Source of the DNA: Rhodomicrobium sp. Az07
Lineage (GTDB): Bacteria > Pseudomonadota > Alphaproteobacteria > Rhizobiales > Rhodomicrobiaceae
Direction of reading: 5' to 3'
Length of the DNA stretch: 64,000 nucleotides
Assembly: GCF_018619475.1 (NCBI RefSeq)
Contig: NZ_JAHFZG010000009.1
Span: 1-64,000 of the forward strand
Numbering within the stretch: position 1 is the stretch's first letter; every line of letters begins with the position of its first letter. The notes under the pieces are model-generated. The model ran no database searches. It saw only the letters and a list, made by a program, of their open reading frames with translations, and had not been told where the DNA came from. Positions 63,712 through 64,000 of this stretch are shown here, piece after piece. The position numbers and the translations under genes were made by a program.

Positions 63712-64000
63712 ATGGGAGGCACCGACAACACCAGGTTCGACGCGAACTCGCAGAACGAAGCGGGCGGCGCCGATCCATCGGGGCAAGCGCGCGCGCCTGA
63801 TGAGCCGCCCTTGGCGACCGCGCCCGATGACGCCGTTCTGGTGTCGCAGCCCGACGCGCCGCGACATGGGGAGCCGCCCGTCGAGGATGGCGCGCCGCCG
63901 CCCGCTTCGCCCGCCCATCAAACTGCCCCGTCAGAGACGCCGGTCGCCGATCATGAGCCTTCGTTGTCGGACGAGGCCGCGACACGGCAGGGGCCGCCGC
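63712..64000 (+). CDS. Partial gene: Pro/Ala-rich disordered N-terminus
   Basis: Open frame from the ATG at 63712, with AAGGAGAGAG just upstream, to the window end without a stop (96 codons seen). An in-frame ATG also occurs at 63691 before the ribosome site. The product so far is acidic and rich in Ala, Pro, Asp and Glu, with no secondary structure expected and no export signal. Family unknown until the rest of the gene is read. Confidence 0.65.
   Translation, partial: MGGTDNTRFDANSQNEAGGADPSGQARAPDEPPLATAPDDAVLVSQPDAPRHGEPPVEDGAPPPASPAHQTAPSETPVADHEPSLSDEAATRQGPP

Overview
This window is one continuous stretch of GC-rich chromosome from an alphaproteobacterium. It is most likely a member of Hyphomicrobiales (Rhizobiales). 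Supporting genes are a phosphatidylcholine synthase (pcs), a divergent hisB / hslVU junction, a Suv3-like helicase overlapping an S4-domain gene beside a DUF3108 protein, small families typical of the order (DUF992, DUF2628, TIGR02301, tandem DUF805), dmeRF metal efflux, and a coiled-coil-headed porin. The Rhodomicrobium/Hyphomicrobium neighbourhood is an inference from gene content; no 16S rRNA gene is present. Coding density is high, many starts overlap the preceding stop as ATGA, and most genes are housekeeping.

Layout. 0-3.2 kb: pseudo-hydrolase, TerC, pcs and a small exported protein, all on the minus strand. 3.4-9.3 kb: cutA and nadK divergent, two exported repeat proteins that share a domain, an MHYT membrane sensor and an EamA exporter. 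9.4-13.7 kb: VapC/Phd toxin-antitoxin pair with a visible operator, an ABC-2 exporter and a Pif1-like helicase. 13.8-18.8 kb: polysaccharide deacetylase, an exported coiled-coil protein, a PEP-mutase-like enzyme, DUF2087 and DUF992. 18.8-21 kb: an accessory-looking patch with a manganese catalase, a decayed DsbA/SpxH-like gene and tRNA-Thr(GGU). 21-31 kb: antiporter, msrB, nucleotidyltransferase, a structured non-coding stretch, rarA, S4 protein, Suv3-like helicase and DUF3108.

31.4-37.7 kb: hisA, hisH, DUF2628 and hisB on the minus strand, interrupted by an oppositely oriented gene predicted to have a Cas2/SinR-like fold, then hslVU behind a heat-shock-type promoter, a SHOCT protein and an IS5 scar. 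37.7-46 kb: FN3K/LMW-PTP pair, lolC-lolD, and the lysine genes dapD and dapE separated by two membrane-protein genes. 46-50.2 kb: a dmeR-dmeF Ni/Co efflux module lying between prpE and a decayed copy of the prpE 3' end. 50.5-57.2 kb: protein phosphatase, a molbindin, ppc and modABC; the molbindin and modA promoters share a palindrome-like motif. 57.3-64 kb: phosphohexomutase, TIGR02301/Nudix pair, yggT-DUF167-folD operon, a major porin with a strong terminator, and the start of a Pro/Ala-rich protein cut by the window edge.

The observations most worth following are the paired exported repeat proteins (4.7-7.5 kb), the Cas2-like gene and dyad inside the his locus, the dmeRF module between direct repeats of the prpE end, the shared molybdenum-type operator, the structured RNA candidate upstream of rarA, and the decayed thiol-oxidoreductase gene near the tRNA. 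No CRISPR array, rRNA, prophage or intact insertion sequence is visible.
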